Shown here in pieces: positions 7,287-15,223 of a DNA stretch of 64,000 bases (position 1 is the first letter of the stretch; each line of letters opens with the position of its first letter). The translations under genes were made by a program, and so were the position numbers. The notes under the pieces were generated by a model. It had not been told where the DNA came from. It was given only the letters and a program-made list of their open reading frames with translations, and searched no databases. The DNA is from Candidatus Palauibacter rhopaloidicola (lineage in GTDB: Bacteria; Gemmatimonadota; Gemmatimonadetes; Palauibacterales; Palauibacteraceae). The stretch covers positions 62,001 to 126,000 of the forward strand of contig JAPPGH010000050.1 in NCBI GenBank assembly GCA_026914155.1, read 5' to 3'.

Positions 7287-8669
7287 TCAGGTTCGAAACA
7301 GCTCTTGCTGCAGCTGGCCGACGCGGCCGCAAAGAGCGGGATCCGACGCCATGTCCGCCTCGACCTTGTTGACGGAGTGGATGACGGTCGAGTGATTCCG
7401 GCCGCCGAACAGGTGGCCGATGTCGGAGTAGGGCAGGTCGAGGTGTGTCTTGATGAGGTACATCGCGACCTGTCGCGGAACCGTCACGGTCCGGTTCCGC
7501 CTTTTTGACATGAGTGCTTCCACGGAGACGCCCCAGGAAGCGGCAATGCGGGCACGGACCTCCTCCGCGGAGACCTCGATTACCTGCTCGTCGGCGTCGT
7601 TGCCCTCGGGCCCCAGTGCGTCGCGCGCCATGTCAAGTGAAATCTCGCGTCGCGTGAGCGAACTGAATGCGAGGAGTTTGATCAGCGCCCCCTCGAGTTG
7701 CCGGACGGAGGTACGCCGGCTCCGGGCCACGTACTCGATGACGTCGTCGCCGATTTCGATCCCGTCCTCATCCGCCTTCTTGCGCAGGATCGCGGAACGT
7801 GTCTCCAGGTCGGGGGGCTGGATGTCGGTGACGAGACCCCACTCGAAACGGGAAACGAGACGCTCCTGGAGTCCGGGGATGTCCTGCGGCGGCCGGTCGC
7901 TCGTGATGACGATCTGCTTCTTGGCGTCGTAGAGCGCGTTGAACGTGTGGAAGAACTCCTCCTGCGTCCCTTCCTTGTTGGCGATGAAGTGGACATCGTC
8001 GATGAGCAGAACGTCGATACGGCGATAACGCTCGCGGAAAAGGGCGGTTTGCCCGGTCCGGATCGCATCGATCATCTCGTTGGTGAACTGTTCCGAGGGG
8101 ACGTAGGCGACCTGGCAGTCCGGCAGCCGGTCGAGAATCGTGTTTCCGATCGCGTGCATCAGGTGTGTCTTGCCGAGACCGGTGCCCCCCCAAATGAAGA
8201 GCGGGTTGTACGTAGTGGCGGGTGCGGCGGCCACGCGGTCGGATGCCGCGGCGGCGAGTTCGTTGCTGCCGCCGATGACGAAGCGCGCAAAGGTGTAGCG
8301 TTCGTTCAGCGCCGCGGCCGCCGGAAGACCTCCGCGGTTCGGCGTCTGCGAAGCCAGCGCATGACCGGGGTCGCCGGGGTAGGGTTCTGTGATTTCCGGG
8401 AAGTCGAGCCGCTCCTCGGCTCCCTTGTGCTCGAATCGGAGCCGAAGCCTCGCGCCGAGTTCTCGCTCGGAGATGTCCTGCAGGAGGGTTCCGTACTTGT
8501 CCTCGACCCATTCGACGGCGAACCGCGTGGGCGCGGAGACGACGAGCGTATCGTCGGAGAGCGAAACGGCCTCGGTCGATCCGAGCCAGGTACGATAGGT
8601 CTGCTCCGGGAGCAAGAGCTTCGCTGACGCGCGAATCTTGATCCAGGCCTCGTGTGCAGTCAGCTCCAT
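7287..8669 (-). CDS. dnaA: Chromosomal replication initiator DnaA
   Basis: DnaA is the AAA+ initiator that melts oriC. All four domains are recognisable in 460 aa: an N-terminal DnaB-contact domain (WIKIRASAKLLLPEQTYRTW), a short linker, the AAA+ core with Walker A GGTGLGKTH and Walker B LLIDDVHFI, and the domain IV DNA-binding signature LPYSDIGHLFGGRNHSTVIH. Its promoter lies in the divergent dnaA-rpmH gap. Gene order is the conserved rpmH / dnaA / dnaN arrangement. Confidence 0.98.
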   Translation of the reverse strand: MELTAHEAWIKIRASAKLLLPEQTYRTWLGSTEAVSLSDDTLVVSAPTRFAVEWVEDKYGTLLQDISERELGARLRLRFEHKGAEERLDFPEITEPYPGDPGHALASQTPNRGGLPAAAALNERYTFARFVIGGSNELAAAASDRVAAAPATTYNPLFIWGGTGLGKTHLMHAIGNTILDRLPDCQVAYVPSEQFTNEMIDAIRTGQTALFRERYRRIDVLLIDDVHFIANKEGTQEEFFHTFNALYDAKKQIVITSDRPPQDIPGLQERLVSRFEWGLVTDIQPPDLETRSAILRKKADEDGIEIGDDVIEYVARSRRTSVRQLEGALIKLLAFSSLTRREISLDMARDALGPEGNDADEQVIEVSAEEVRARIAASWGVSVEALMSKRRNRTVTVPRQVAMYLIKTHLDLPYSDIGHLFGGRNHSTVIHSVNKVEADMASDPALCGRVGQLQQELFRT

Positions 8670-8715
8670 CCGTGACGCGCCGGCATGAGAAGAAGACGGT
8701 GGGATAGGGGTCCTG

Positions 8716-8745
8716 ATCTTAGGCGAATCCGGCGGCGAGTGTCAA
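8716..8745 (-). promoter_or_regulatory. Probable dnaA promoter
   Basis: On the minus strand a perfect -35 TTGACA (8740-8745) is followed after 18 bp by TAAGAT (8716-8721). Transcription would start about 40 bp upstream of the dnaA ATG. It faces away from the rpmH promoter in the same 237-bp gap. I see no consensus DnaA box overlapping it. Confidence 0.6.
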
Positions 8746-8822
8746 CGAAGCGAACCGCCTCGCGACGTGGCGCGCGGATCGCGAAAAACGGGGGGCGCCC
8801 GGTTCGACGCCGACGGGCCGAA

Positions 8823-8851
8823 TTGACACTATCCCGCATCACGTCTAGACT
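8823..8851 (+). promoter_or_regulatory. Probable rpmH-rnpA-yidD-yidC promoter
   Basis: A perfect -35 TTGACA (8823-8828), a 17-bp spacer and TAGACT (8846-8851) lie 55 bp before the rpmH ATG. Spacing and orientation fit a strong housekeeping promoter for the ribosomal protein L34 operon. Confidence 0.65.
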
Positions 8852-8906
8852 TCCGGGCTGGCCTCGAAAGCCTGTGAGATGACCGGAAAGCCTCGGGTGA
8901 TGTGAG

Positions 8907-9080
8907 ATGGGGAAGCCCACATACAGCAAGCCAACCAACAGGAAGCGCGTTCGCGATCATGGATTCCGGGCGCGCATGAAGACGAAGGCGGGCCGCCGCA
9001 CGCTGTCGCGCCGTAGAAGGAAGGGTCGACGTCGGCTCACCGTCAGTGACGCGTTCCGTCGCAAGCGACGAAGCCGCTAG
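8907..9080 (+). CDS. rpmH: 50S ribosomal protein L34 with C-terminal extension
   Basis: The 57-codon gene encodes a very basic protein with the L34 signature [20 protein letters not shown] followed by [13 protein letters not shown]34 proteins are usually about 44-47 aa; this one carries about a dozen extra residues ([13 protein letters not shown]). It is a structural protein of the large ribosomal subunit. The upstream promoter and the following rnpA-yidD-yidC order are the canonical arrangement. The last 35 bp overlap the rnpA start. Confidence 0.95.
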   Translation: MGKPTYSKPTNRKRVRDHGFRARMKTKAGRRTLSRRRRKGRRRLTVSDAFRRKRRSR

Positions 9081-9450
9081 CGGGCCTCCGCCGGAGGGCT
9101 TTCGACGGCCTCGCGCGGCTCGGCTGCGCACTGCGCGGGAGATTCGCCAAACCATCCGTGCCGGCCGTTGCCGTCGCGGCCGCATCGTGGACGTGTTCTT
9201 CGCGCCGTCGCCCTCGGGCCGCTCCAGAATCGGAGTCGTGACGCCCCGCCACGGCCGCGGCGCGGTCGAGCGAAACCTCGTGCGTCGGCGTCTGACCGAG
9301 ATCGCCCGCATCCACGTATTGCCCGCCCTTGAAACCCGCCGGCTCGAACTTGACCTGGTCGTGAGAGCGAAACCGGCCGCCTACGACGCCTCGTACCAGA
9401 GGCTTCGAGTGGCGTTGATGGACTCGCTGGAGACCGTATGCGAAGATTGA
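9046..9450 (+). CDS. rnpA: Ribonuclease P protein component
   Basis: RnpA is the basic protein subunit that helps the RNase P RNA mature tRNA 5' ends. The family core is present: a [17 protein letters not shown] strand, [18 protein letters not shown] and the RNA-binding [13 protein letters not shown] helix (RNR motif). GTG 9046 is the only standard start in frame before the conserved core; it gives 134 aa and an overlap of 35 bp with rpmH. This nested rpmH/rnpA layout recalls the strongly overlapping genes of some thermophiles. The 3' end overlaps yidD by 13 bp. Confidence 0.95.
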   Translation: MTRSVASDEAASGPPPEGFRRPRAARLRTAREIRQTIRAGRCRRGRIVDVFFAPSPSGRSRIGVVTPRHGRGAVERNLVRRRLTEIARIHVLPALETRRLELDLVVRAKPAAYDASYQRLRVALMDSLETVCED

Positions 9451-9659
9451 TCATCGGAGCGATTCGCGGCTATCAACTGGTCGTTTCTCCCTGGTTGCCT
9501 CCCGCCTGCAGGTACGAGCCGAGCTGCTCGGAGTACGCGCTGACCGCGGTGCGGCGATTCGGCGCCGCCCGGGGCGGCTGGCTGTGCGTTCGGCGCCTTC
9601 TTCGCTGTCATCCCTTCGGGTCGTGCGGCTACGATCCGGTTCCCGCCCGGGAGCGCTGA
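9438..9659 (+). CDS. yidD: Membrane protein insertion efficiency factor YidD
   Basis: YidD is a small membrane-associated protein that assists YidC-dependent insertion. The 73-aa product has the hallmark RGYQLVVSPWLPPACRYEPS, the conserved CSEYALTAVRRFG and the C-terminal RCHPFGSCGYDPVP, including all conserved cysteines. It overlaps rnpA and is immediately followed by the yidC ATG, so the three are translated in sequence. Confidence 0.97.
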   Translation: MRRLIIGAIRGYQLVVSPWLPPACRYEPSCSEYALTAVRRFGAARGGWLCVRRLLRCHPFGSCGYDPVPARER

Positions 9660-11378
9660 ATGGAACGCCGCCTGCTTCTGGCCATCGCGCTGATGGTCGG
9701 TGTGATGGTCCTCTCGAACGTGTTTTTCCCGCCGACCGAGAGGCCCGTGGCCCCGGTGTCGGCCGACAGCGCGGAGACGCCGGAGACCGCGACCGCTGCG
9801 GACGAGCTGAACCGTCTTTCCGCCGAGGAACGAGCGGCCCAGGAGGTGGCGGCGGTTCTGGCCGAAGCGGAGGAGACGCCCGCGGCTACGGAAGGGACGG
9901 ACGCCGCCGCCGGGCTTGGCGAAAGCTCGATCGTCACGGTCCGCTCGGAACTGTACGAATACCGGTTCGACACGCGGGGCGCGCGACTCATCGGCGCGAC
10001 GATGCTCGCGCACCGGAACTTCGCCGAGGGCGGACATGGCGGCCGCAACGTGGAACTGGTGCGGCCCGACGATTCGATCCTGGCGTACGCGCTGACGCTG
10101 CGTGGCGACACCGTCTCGCTCGGTGAGATCGCCTTCACCCCGTCGACGTCCACGCTCGACGTGAGAGATGGGCCCGCGGAAGTGCGTTTTGAGGCCGCGA
10201 TCGGCGAGGTCACCTTCGATGTCTCGTATCGCTTCCACCCGGACGATTACCGGATCGACGTGAGCGGCGGGCTGCGTGGTCTGGGGGACGTGGGGCACGT
10301 CGTTCTCGTCGGTCTCGGCCGCGGGATCGAGCGAAACGAGGCCGTGCCCCGGGAGGACAGGGCGGCGATGGCTCTCGTCACCCGGAGCCGCTCAGGACAG
10401 ATCGCGGCCGAGCGGCTGGACCGCGTGGATGACGGCGAGACGAGGCCGGCCTCCGGCAGCCCTTTCAGTTGGGCCGCATCGAAATCGAAGTACTGGCTGG
10501 CGGCTGTCGTCGTGCCGCCGGAAGGCCCGGGCATCGGGGGCGTGATGCTGCGGGGCGTTCTCGAGGAGGACGCGGCGGAGATGCAGGTCGCGCTACCCGT
10601 ACCCGCCGGCAGCGCCGGCTTCGAGTACGCAGCGTACATCGGGCCGCAGGACTTCGCGCGCCTGCAGGCCGTGGGGCAGGAACTCCACAACGTGAACCCC
10701 GTCGGCTGGCGCTGGCTCCGGTGGTTCACCCGGCCGTTCGGGAACCTGATCGTCGCGATCCTGATCTGGATGCACGAGTCGTTCTCGCTGGCGTACGGCT
10801 GGGTCCTGATCCTGTTCGGCGTGGCGTCGCGAATCATCCTGTCACCGCTGTTCCACATCTCCGGGCGCGCGCAGATGAAGCAGATGGCGCTGCAGCCGGA
10901 GATCAAGAAGCTGCAGGAGCGTTACAAGGGCGATCCGCAGCGCCTGCAGCAGGAGCAGATGAAGCTCTTTCGGGAACACGGGGTCAACCCGCTGGGCGGC
11001 TGTCTCCCCATGTTCCTGCCTCTCCCGATCCTGATCACGCTGTTTTTCGTGTTCCAGAACACGATCGAGTTCCGAGGGGTGCCCTTCCTGTGGCTGCCGG
11101 ATCTCTCTCTGAGGGATCCGATCTTCGTCGTACCTGTCCTGATGGGCGGATCGATGCTGCTACTGAACTGGATCACGCAACGGGGCATGCAGACGAACGC
11201 GCAGATGAAGATGATATCGTACGCGCTGCCGGTCGTCTTCACCTTCTTCTTTGCGAACTTCGCGGCCGGCCTCAACCTGTACTACACGGCCTCCAACGTC
11301 ATGTCGCTGCCGCAGCAGATGTACCTCTCCCGAGAACGCAGGAAGGCACAGCCGCCGCCCTCCCGAAAAAAGGAGTAG
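9660..11378 (+). CDS. yidC: Membrane protein insertase YidC
   Basis: YidC inserts and folds inner-membrane proteins, alone or with SecYEG. The 572-aa protein has the Gram-negative architecture: an N-terminal membrane anchor (LLLAIALMVGVMVLSNVFF), an Ala/Glu-rich linker, a large periplasmic beta-supersandwich domain (about residues 95-330) and the conserved hydrophobic core with FGVASRIILSPLFHISGRA, the PLGGCLPMFLPLPILITLF helix and the terminal LYYTASNVMSLPQQMYL. A short basic tail follows. The ATG follows the yidD stop directly. The large periplasmic domain is evidence for a diderm host. Confidence 0.98.
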   Translation: MERRLLLAIALMVGVMVLSNVFFPPTERPVAPVSADSAETPETATAADELNRLSAEERAAQEVAAVLAEAEETPAATEGTDAAAGLGESSIVTVRSELYEYRFDTRGARLIGATMLAHRNFAEGGHGGRNVELVRPDDSILAYALTLRGDTVSLGEIAFTPSTSTLDVRDGPAEVRFEAAIGEVTFDVSYRFHPDDYRIDVSGGLRGLGDVGHVVLVGLGRGIERNEAVPREDRAAMALVTRSRSGQIAAERLDRVDDGETRPASGSPFSWAASKSKYWLAAVVVPPEGPGIGGVMLRGVLEEDAAEMQVALPVPAGSAGFEYAAYIGPQDFARLQAVGQELHNVNPVGWRWLRWFTRPFGNLIVAILIWMHESFSLAYGWVLILFGVASRIILSPLFHISGRAQMKQMALQPEIKKLQERYKGDPQRLQQEQMKLFREHGVNPLGGCLPMFLPLPILITLFFVFQNTIEFRGVPFLWLPDLSLRDPIFVVPVLMGGSMLLLNWITQRGMQTNAQMKMISYALPVVFTFFFANFAAGLNLYYTASNVMSLPQQMYLSRERRKAQPPPSRKKE

Positions 11379-11393
11379 CGAGGCGCCGCGCCG

Positions 11394-12284
11394 TCACCTC
11401 ACGTGGGAGACGGTGAGCCCGATCAGGCGCTCGGACTGCCGAAAGAACTGCTCCGCACGGGAAGGGCCGAAGCCGAGGAGCACTCCGACCCGCGTCCCTC
11501 GATCCAGCGCGGCCCCGAGTTCCGCCGCGATGGCGGGCTCCCACCCCAGTTCCGCCCAGCCGAAGTAATCGACCGAAGCGCGGAAACGCGCGCGCGCTCC
11601 CGGGGGGGACTCCCAGACGGCGCCCGCGCGGAGTGAGAGGGGCTCGAAGTCGGGGGTAGCGCGAAGCAGCACGCCGGGACCTCCGTAGACGGTGAGGCTC
11701 GATACGGGAGACCCCTGCAGCATGAGTTCGAGCCCCTCGCGGCTCGTGCTGATCGGACGGGCGCCCGTGTCCAGGAGGAATTCGTCCCCGAGATGCGAAC
11801 TCACATGATAGAGTTCGGCGCGAGCCGCAACCGCCCCGAAACGCGCGCGAAGAAGAACGCCGATCCGGTAGTGCACCTCGATGAGGGCTTGATCCGGACC
11901 TCCGAGATCGAAGCGGGAAAACGCTCCTCCGTGAATCGCTCCCGCGTACTCAACCTCCCCGTCGGGATCGCGCCGGATCCAGAACCCGAGGCGGTCACCG
12001 ATGTCGGCGAGGGCAATGCCGTCACGGAGGGAATCGCGCGTCGCGCTCAACAGCGCGAGACGATGTACAGGCTCGAGCGGGGAGCCCGCGGGCGTGCGGA
12101 AGGGATGACCGTTCCGGTCCCGGATGCCGATTGCGGCCGCGTCGCGGGCCTGCGCGACAACGACGAGAGGGCCTGCCGCGGTGACGGGCACCGCCAGCAG
12201 GAGGGAGCAGACGACGAGGCCGCGCCCGCGAACCGTCCGGGCACGCACGGCCCGGACCCCGTCCACGCTGCGCAGGGCCTTCAA
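11394..12284 (-). CDS. DUF1207-family exported protein
   Basis: The mature part matches DUF1207, a family of exported, probably outer-membrane beta-rich proteins of unknown function, mostly from diderm bacteria. Diagnostic stretches are GDRLGFWIRRD, a long GGAFSRFDLG strand, AELYHVSSHLGDEFLL, and the C-terminal GPSRAEQFFRQSERLIGL. A signal sequence of the form VVCSLLLAVPVTAAGPLVVVAQA is near the start. TTG 12284 overlaps the Fpg-like gene's TGA; GTG 12266 and 12248 are in-frame alternatives that would shorten the basic region before the signal peptide. Translational coupling to the Fpg-like gene is likely, though a functional link is not obvious. Confidence 0.75.
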   Translation of the reverse strand: MKALRSVDGVRAVRARTVRGRGLVVCSLLLAVPVTAAGPLVVVAQARDAAAIGIRDRNGHPFRTPAGSPLEPVHRLALLSATRDSLRDGIALADIGDRLGFWIRRDPDGEVEYAGAIHGGAFSRFDLGGPDQALIEVHYRIGVLLRARFGAVAARAELYHVSSHLGDEFLLDTGARPISTSREGLELMLQGSPVSSLTVYGGPGVLLRATPDFEPLSLRAGAVWESPPGARARFRASVDYFGWAELGWEPAIAAELGAALDRGTRVGVLLGFGPSRAEQFFRQSERLIGLTVSHVR

Positions 12285-13078
12285 GCGGCCTGCTGACACC
12301 TCGGGCAGAGCACGGTCTTCCGGCCGGTCACGCGGAGGGAAGTCAACGCATGTCGGCACCGCGGGCAGGAGCCGCCCGACGAGCGTGAGTTGATCAGCCA
12401 CCCCGGATCGGAATGGGCGGCGCTCCAGTGAAGCGTGGCCCGCCTCAGAACCCGCTTCAGGTAGCGGTGAAGCCGATCGAGCTGCTCCGGCTCAAGTTGG
12501 CCGACCCGAAGGTCGGGACGTACGCCGGCCTGGAAGCAGATTTCGTCCGCGTAGTCGTTGCCGATCCCGGCGATCGCTTTCTGGTTCAGGAGGAAACCCT
12601 TGATGCTTGAACGAACATTCCCCTGCGCAAGCGCCTCGAAGCGCGCAAGAGTCAGGTCATCGCTCAGCGGGTCCACCCCGAGGCTCTGGAGCGACCCCTT
12701 CTCGTTGAACTCGCTCCCCGCCACGGCCCTGACCGTCCCCTCGGACCCCGACGAGGAGAAACGGAGTTCCCTGCCGGCCGCAAACTGGAACCGGATACGA
12801 GTACGATCCGTCGGAGGCGCGGTCTGCGATTCGAGGCGCAACAGGCCGTCATCCCCCATGTCGAACATGAGGCTGTAATCGGAACGGAAGCGGAGGACGA
12901 CGTAGCGACCGTGGCGTTCAACGGAGTCCACGGCGTGGTTCTCAAGGTGATTCTCGACGATATCGCGCTCGATTGAAGCGACATCCGGGTCGTCGATCCG
13001 GATCGTGGAGATCGTCTTGCCGGTTGTGTAACCGGCAATGCGCTCGATCATTCGCTCAACATCGGGAAGTTCTATCAT
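12281..13078 (-). CDS. Formamidopyrimidine-DNA glycosylase (Fpg/Nei) family protein, atypical N-terminus
   Basis: This 265-aa protein has the Fpg/Nei layout: N-terminal beta domain, helix-two-turn-helix region (KGFLLNQKAIAGIGNDYADEI) and a C-terminal zinc finger with spacing C-x2-C-x16-C-x2-C. It begins MIELPDVE instead of MPELPEVE, so the catalytic N-terminal proline is replaced by isoleucine while Glu3 is kept. The usual beta-hairpin lysine also appears to be Arg (RHGRYVVL). It may be an inactive or mechanistically different paralogue like other MIELPE-type proteins. The ATG at 13076-13078 has GGAG about 10 nt upstream. The 203-bp leader contains the inverted repeat ATAACA-CTA-TGTTAT (13259-13273). 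Confidence 0.85.
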   Translation of the reverse strand: MIELPDVERMIERIAGYTTGKTISTIRIDDPDVASIERDIVENHLENHAVDSVERHGRYVVLRFRSDYSLMFDMGDDGLLRLESQTAPPTDRTRIRFQFAAGRELRFSSSGSEGTVRAVAGSEFNEKGSLQSLGVDPLSDDLTLARFEALAQGNVRSSIKGFLLNQKAIAGIGNDYADEICFQAGVRPDLRVGQLEPEQLDRLHRYLKRVLRRATLHWSAAHSDPGWLINSRSSGGSCPRCRHALTSLRVTGRKTVLCPRCQQAA

Positions 13079-13281
13079 TGCATCACGGCTCCGGTGGGCA
13101 AAACTGGGTGCAGGTGGACGTACCCCCATACGAACAAAAGGTGCCCTGTGCTTCACGGTCGGTGGAGAAGAGGAACTCGAACGAGTATCCCGGCCAGGTC
13201 TCAACGATGCGTCAAAGGGGCGACGAGACACCGTACGGGCCGCGCGGGAATGGCGGCCATAACACTATGTTATATAATGAG

Positions 13282-14139
13282 TTATCGAGGTTGGCCCGCG
13301 TGTCCTTGGTCGGAGTCGGCCTGCCTGAACCAAGCCGATATTCTCTCCTGAACGGACGCTGCCGCCCGCGCGGGATCCGGAGCGTTTCGGATGGGTCGTC
13401 CCATCACGATGTAGTCGGCCCCGGCCTGGAACGCGGACTCCACATCGACGGTCCGTTTCTGGTCATCGGTACCGGCCTCCATAGCCGCGCGGATACCCGG
13501 GACGACGATGCGGAACCGCCGGGACACCGCGGAGCGAACTCGAGAGGCCTCATGGCCTGAACTGATGACGCCGGCGCAGCCGATACTCTCGGCCCGACGG
13601 GCTCGCGAGAGGACGACGTCCCCGATGTCCGCTTCAAAGCCGAGGTCTTCCATGTCCGCACGGTCGAGACTCGTGAGAACGGTCACGGCCAGAATCCCGA
13701 GATCACCCGCGGCGGCGTCGCAGGCCGCGCGGAGGATCGCATCGTTGCCGTGCACGGTGACGAAGTCCACGTCCCGGGTTCGGAGTTGTCGGACCGCGGA
13801 GCGGACGGTCTGTGGAACGTCAAAGAGTTTGAGGTCGGCGAACACCTTCTTGTCTTGGGAGCGAAGCCAGTCGGCCAGCTCGAAGTATCCTCCGGAGAGG
13901 AAGAGTTCCAGGCCGATCTTGTAGAAGGAAACGGTATCGGCCAGCGCGTCGACGATGTTACGCGCTTCCGAGGCGGTTGGAACGTCCAGCGCGAGGATCA
14001 GCCGGTCGGTCGCGGGGATCGTTGTGGAGATCGTCGCCTCCCGAAGTTGTTGCCGTTGCGAGCCCGGCGGCCCCGGTGAACGGGAGCCGACTCGTGGTGA
14101 GTGGGGGACGAAGCTCTTTCCCGGCGCGCGAGCCGGCAA
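13282..14139 (-). CDS. pyrF: Orotidine 5'-phosphate decarboxylase
   Basis: PyrF makes UMP from OMP in pyrimidine synthesis. The TIM-barrel motifs are clear: LILALDVP, the FYKIGLELFL strand, the catalytic FADLKLFDVPQTV (the D-x-K-x-x-D type array), TVHGNDAI, GCAGVISSGHEA and VVPGIR ending in IVMGRPI. The first canonical in-frame start is TTG 14139, which adds about 36 low-complexity residues with no family counterpart. A strong GGGAGG lies just before an ATC codon at 14029-14031 that would give the normal N-terminus, so the true start is in doubt. The gene lies alone between the Fpg-like gene and the parS sites. Confidence 0.93.
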   Translation of the reverse strand: MPARAPGKSFVPHSPRVGSRSPGPPGSQRQQLREATISTTIPATDRLILALDVPTASEARNIVDALADTVSFYKIGLELFLSGGYFELADWLRSQDKKVFADLKLFDVPQTVRSAVRQLRTRDVDFVTVHGNDAILRAACDAAAGDLGILAVTVLTSLDRADMEDLGFEADIGDVVLSRARRAESIGCAGVISSGHEASRVRSAVSRRFRIVVPGIRAAMEAGTDDQKRTVDVESAFQAGADYIVMGRPIRNAPDPARAAASVQERISAWFRQADSDQGHAGQPR

Positions 14140-14181
14140 GAGGGCCGAGCTCTTGATGTCGAGCCGTCGTTATCGAGTCTT

Positions 14182-14197
14182 CGTTTCACGTGAAACA
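14182..14197. promoter_or_regulatory. parS: parS centromere site 1
   Basis: The site contains the perfect 14-bp palindrome GTTTCACGTGAAAC (14183-14196), identical to the core of the conserved chromosomal parS consensus bound by ParB. It lies about 250 bp upstream of parA. ParB nucleates here, clamps DNA using CTP and spreads. Confidence 0.93.
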
Positions 14198-14258
14198 TTG
14201 TCGTTCGTGCACCCGCGCGGGTGGGTGCGGATGGGTTCCGTCACTACGGTTAGCATAG

Positions 14259-14274
14259 GGTTTCACGTGAAACA
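14259..14274. promoter_or_regulatory. parS: parS centromere site 2
   Basis: This is a second perfect GTTTCACGTGAAAC palindrome (14260-14273), with its centre 77 bp from the first. I found no further perfect copies in the window. The pair sits in the pyrF-parA gap, which holds no gene, and may also let ParB influence parAB expression. Confidence 0.93.
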
Positions 14275-14447
14275 CCGGGCCCGGAACCAGACCCGGCGTC
14301 GTTGTCGAGAGCAGTGAGGCGTTGGGCGGGAGCCCAGCTTTAGCACGGGCTACCAGGTCGCCCGGGTTACGAGGGCGCCATATATTTCCTTACAGTGTTC
14401 GTCGGTTCATGCCGCCACGTGCGGCGGTCAGCGAGGGGTGGATTGAC

Positions 14448-15221
14448 TTGGGTCGGGTGATCGCGATTGCGAATCAGAAGGGCGGGGTCGGCAAGACCAC
14501 CACGGCGATCAACCTCGGCGCCTCGCTGGCGATCGCGGAGTGCAAGACGCTCGTGATTGATTGCGACCCGCAGGGCAACGCGACATCCGGGTTCGGGCTG
14601 CGCAAGGACGGAGACGTTCCCAGCGTGTACGACTGCCTGGTAAACGGACAGCCGCTTCAGGCGGCGGTGCGGCCGGAAGTCCACTTCCCGTGCCTGTCCG
14701 TGGTGTCAGCGAGCCGGGACCTGACCGGCGCCGAGGTGGAACTGATCGATCGATCGGACCGGCAGCGAATCCTCGGCCGGAAGATCGAAGCGCTGCGGGG
14801 CGACTTCGAGTATATCCTGATCGACTCACCGCCGTCCCTCGGGCTACTCACGCTGAACGCACTGGCCGCTGCGGACGCCGTGCTCATCCCGATTCAGTGT
14901 GAGTTCTATGCATTGGAGGGGCTCAGCCAGCTCCTGAACACGGTGCGGCTGGTGCAACGCAGCATCAACCCGGAACTCGAGATCGAAGGAGTGCTGCTGA
15001 CGATGTACGATTCGCGCCTCAACCTCGCCAAGCAGGTGGCCGCCGAGGCGCGTGAGTACTTTGGGGCCAAGGTTTTTGACACGATGATCCCGAGGAACAT
15101 CCGCCTCGCCGAAGCTCCGAGTTTCGGAGAACCGATCGCTCTGTACGATGTCCTGTCGAGTGGAGCCCGCGGATACCTGAGCCTGGCCCGGGAACTGATC
15201 GATCGGCACAGGGGCGCATAG
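14448..15221 (+). CDS. parA: Chromosome partitioning ATPase ParA/Soj
   Basis: ParA is the Walker-type ATPase that moves the ParB-parS complex over the nucleoid and, as Soj, can regulate DnaA. The product has the deviant Walker A motif NQKGGVGKTTTAINLG, LVIDCDPQGNATSGFG, and Walker B YILIDSPPSLGLLTLNA. I chose TTG 14448 because the protein then begins directly at the family N-terminus (GRVIAIANQKGG) and a GAGGGG sequence precedes it. ATG 14409 would add 13 residues. It is the first gene of parA-parB-M23 peptidase-bactofilin. Confidence 0.96.
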   Translation: MGRVIAIANQKGGVGKTTTAINLGASLAIAECKTLVIDCDPQGNATSGFGLRKDGDVPSVYDCLVNGQPLQAAVRPEVHFPCLSVVSASRDLTGAEVELIDRSDRQRILGRKIEALRGDFEYILIDSPPSLGLLTLNALAAADAVLIPIQCEFYALEGLSQLLNTVRLVQRSINPELEIEGVLLTMYDSRLNLAKQVAAEAREYFGAKVFDTMIPRNIRLAEAPSFGEPIALYDVLSSGARGYLSLARELIDRHRGA

Positions 15222-15223
15222 GT

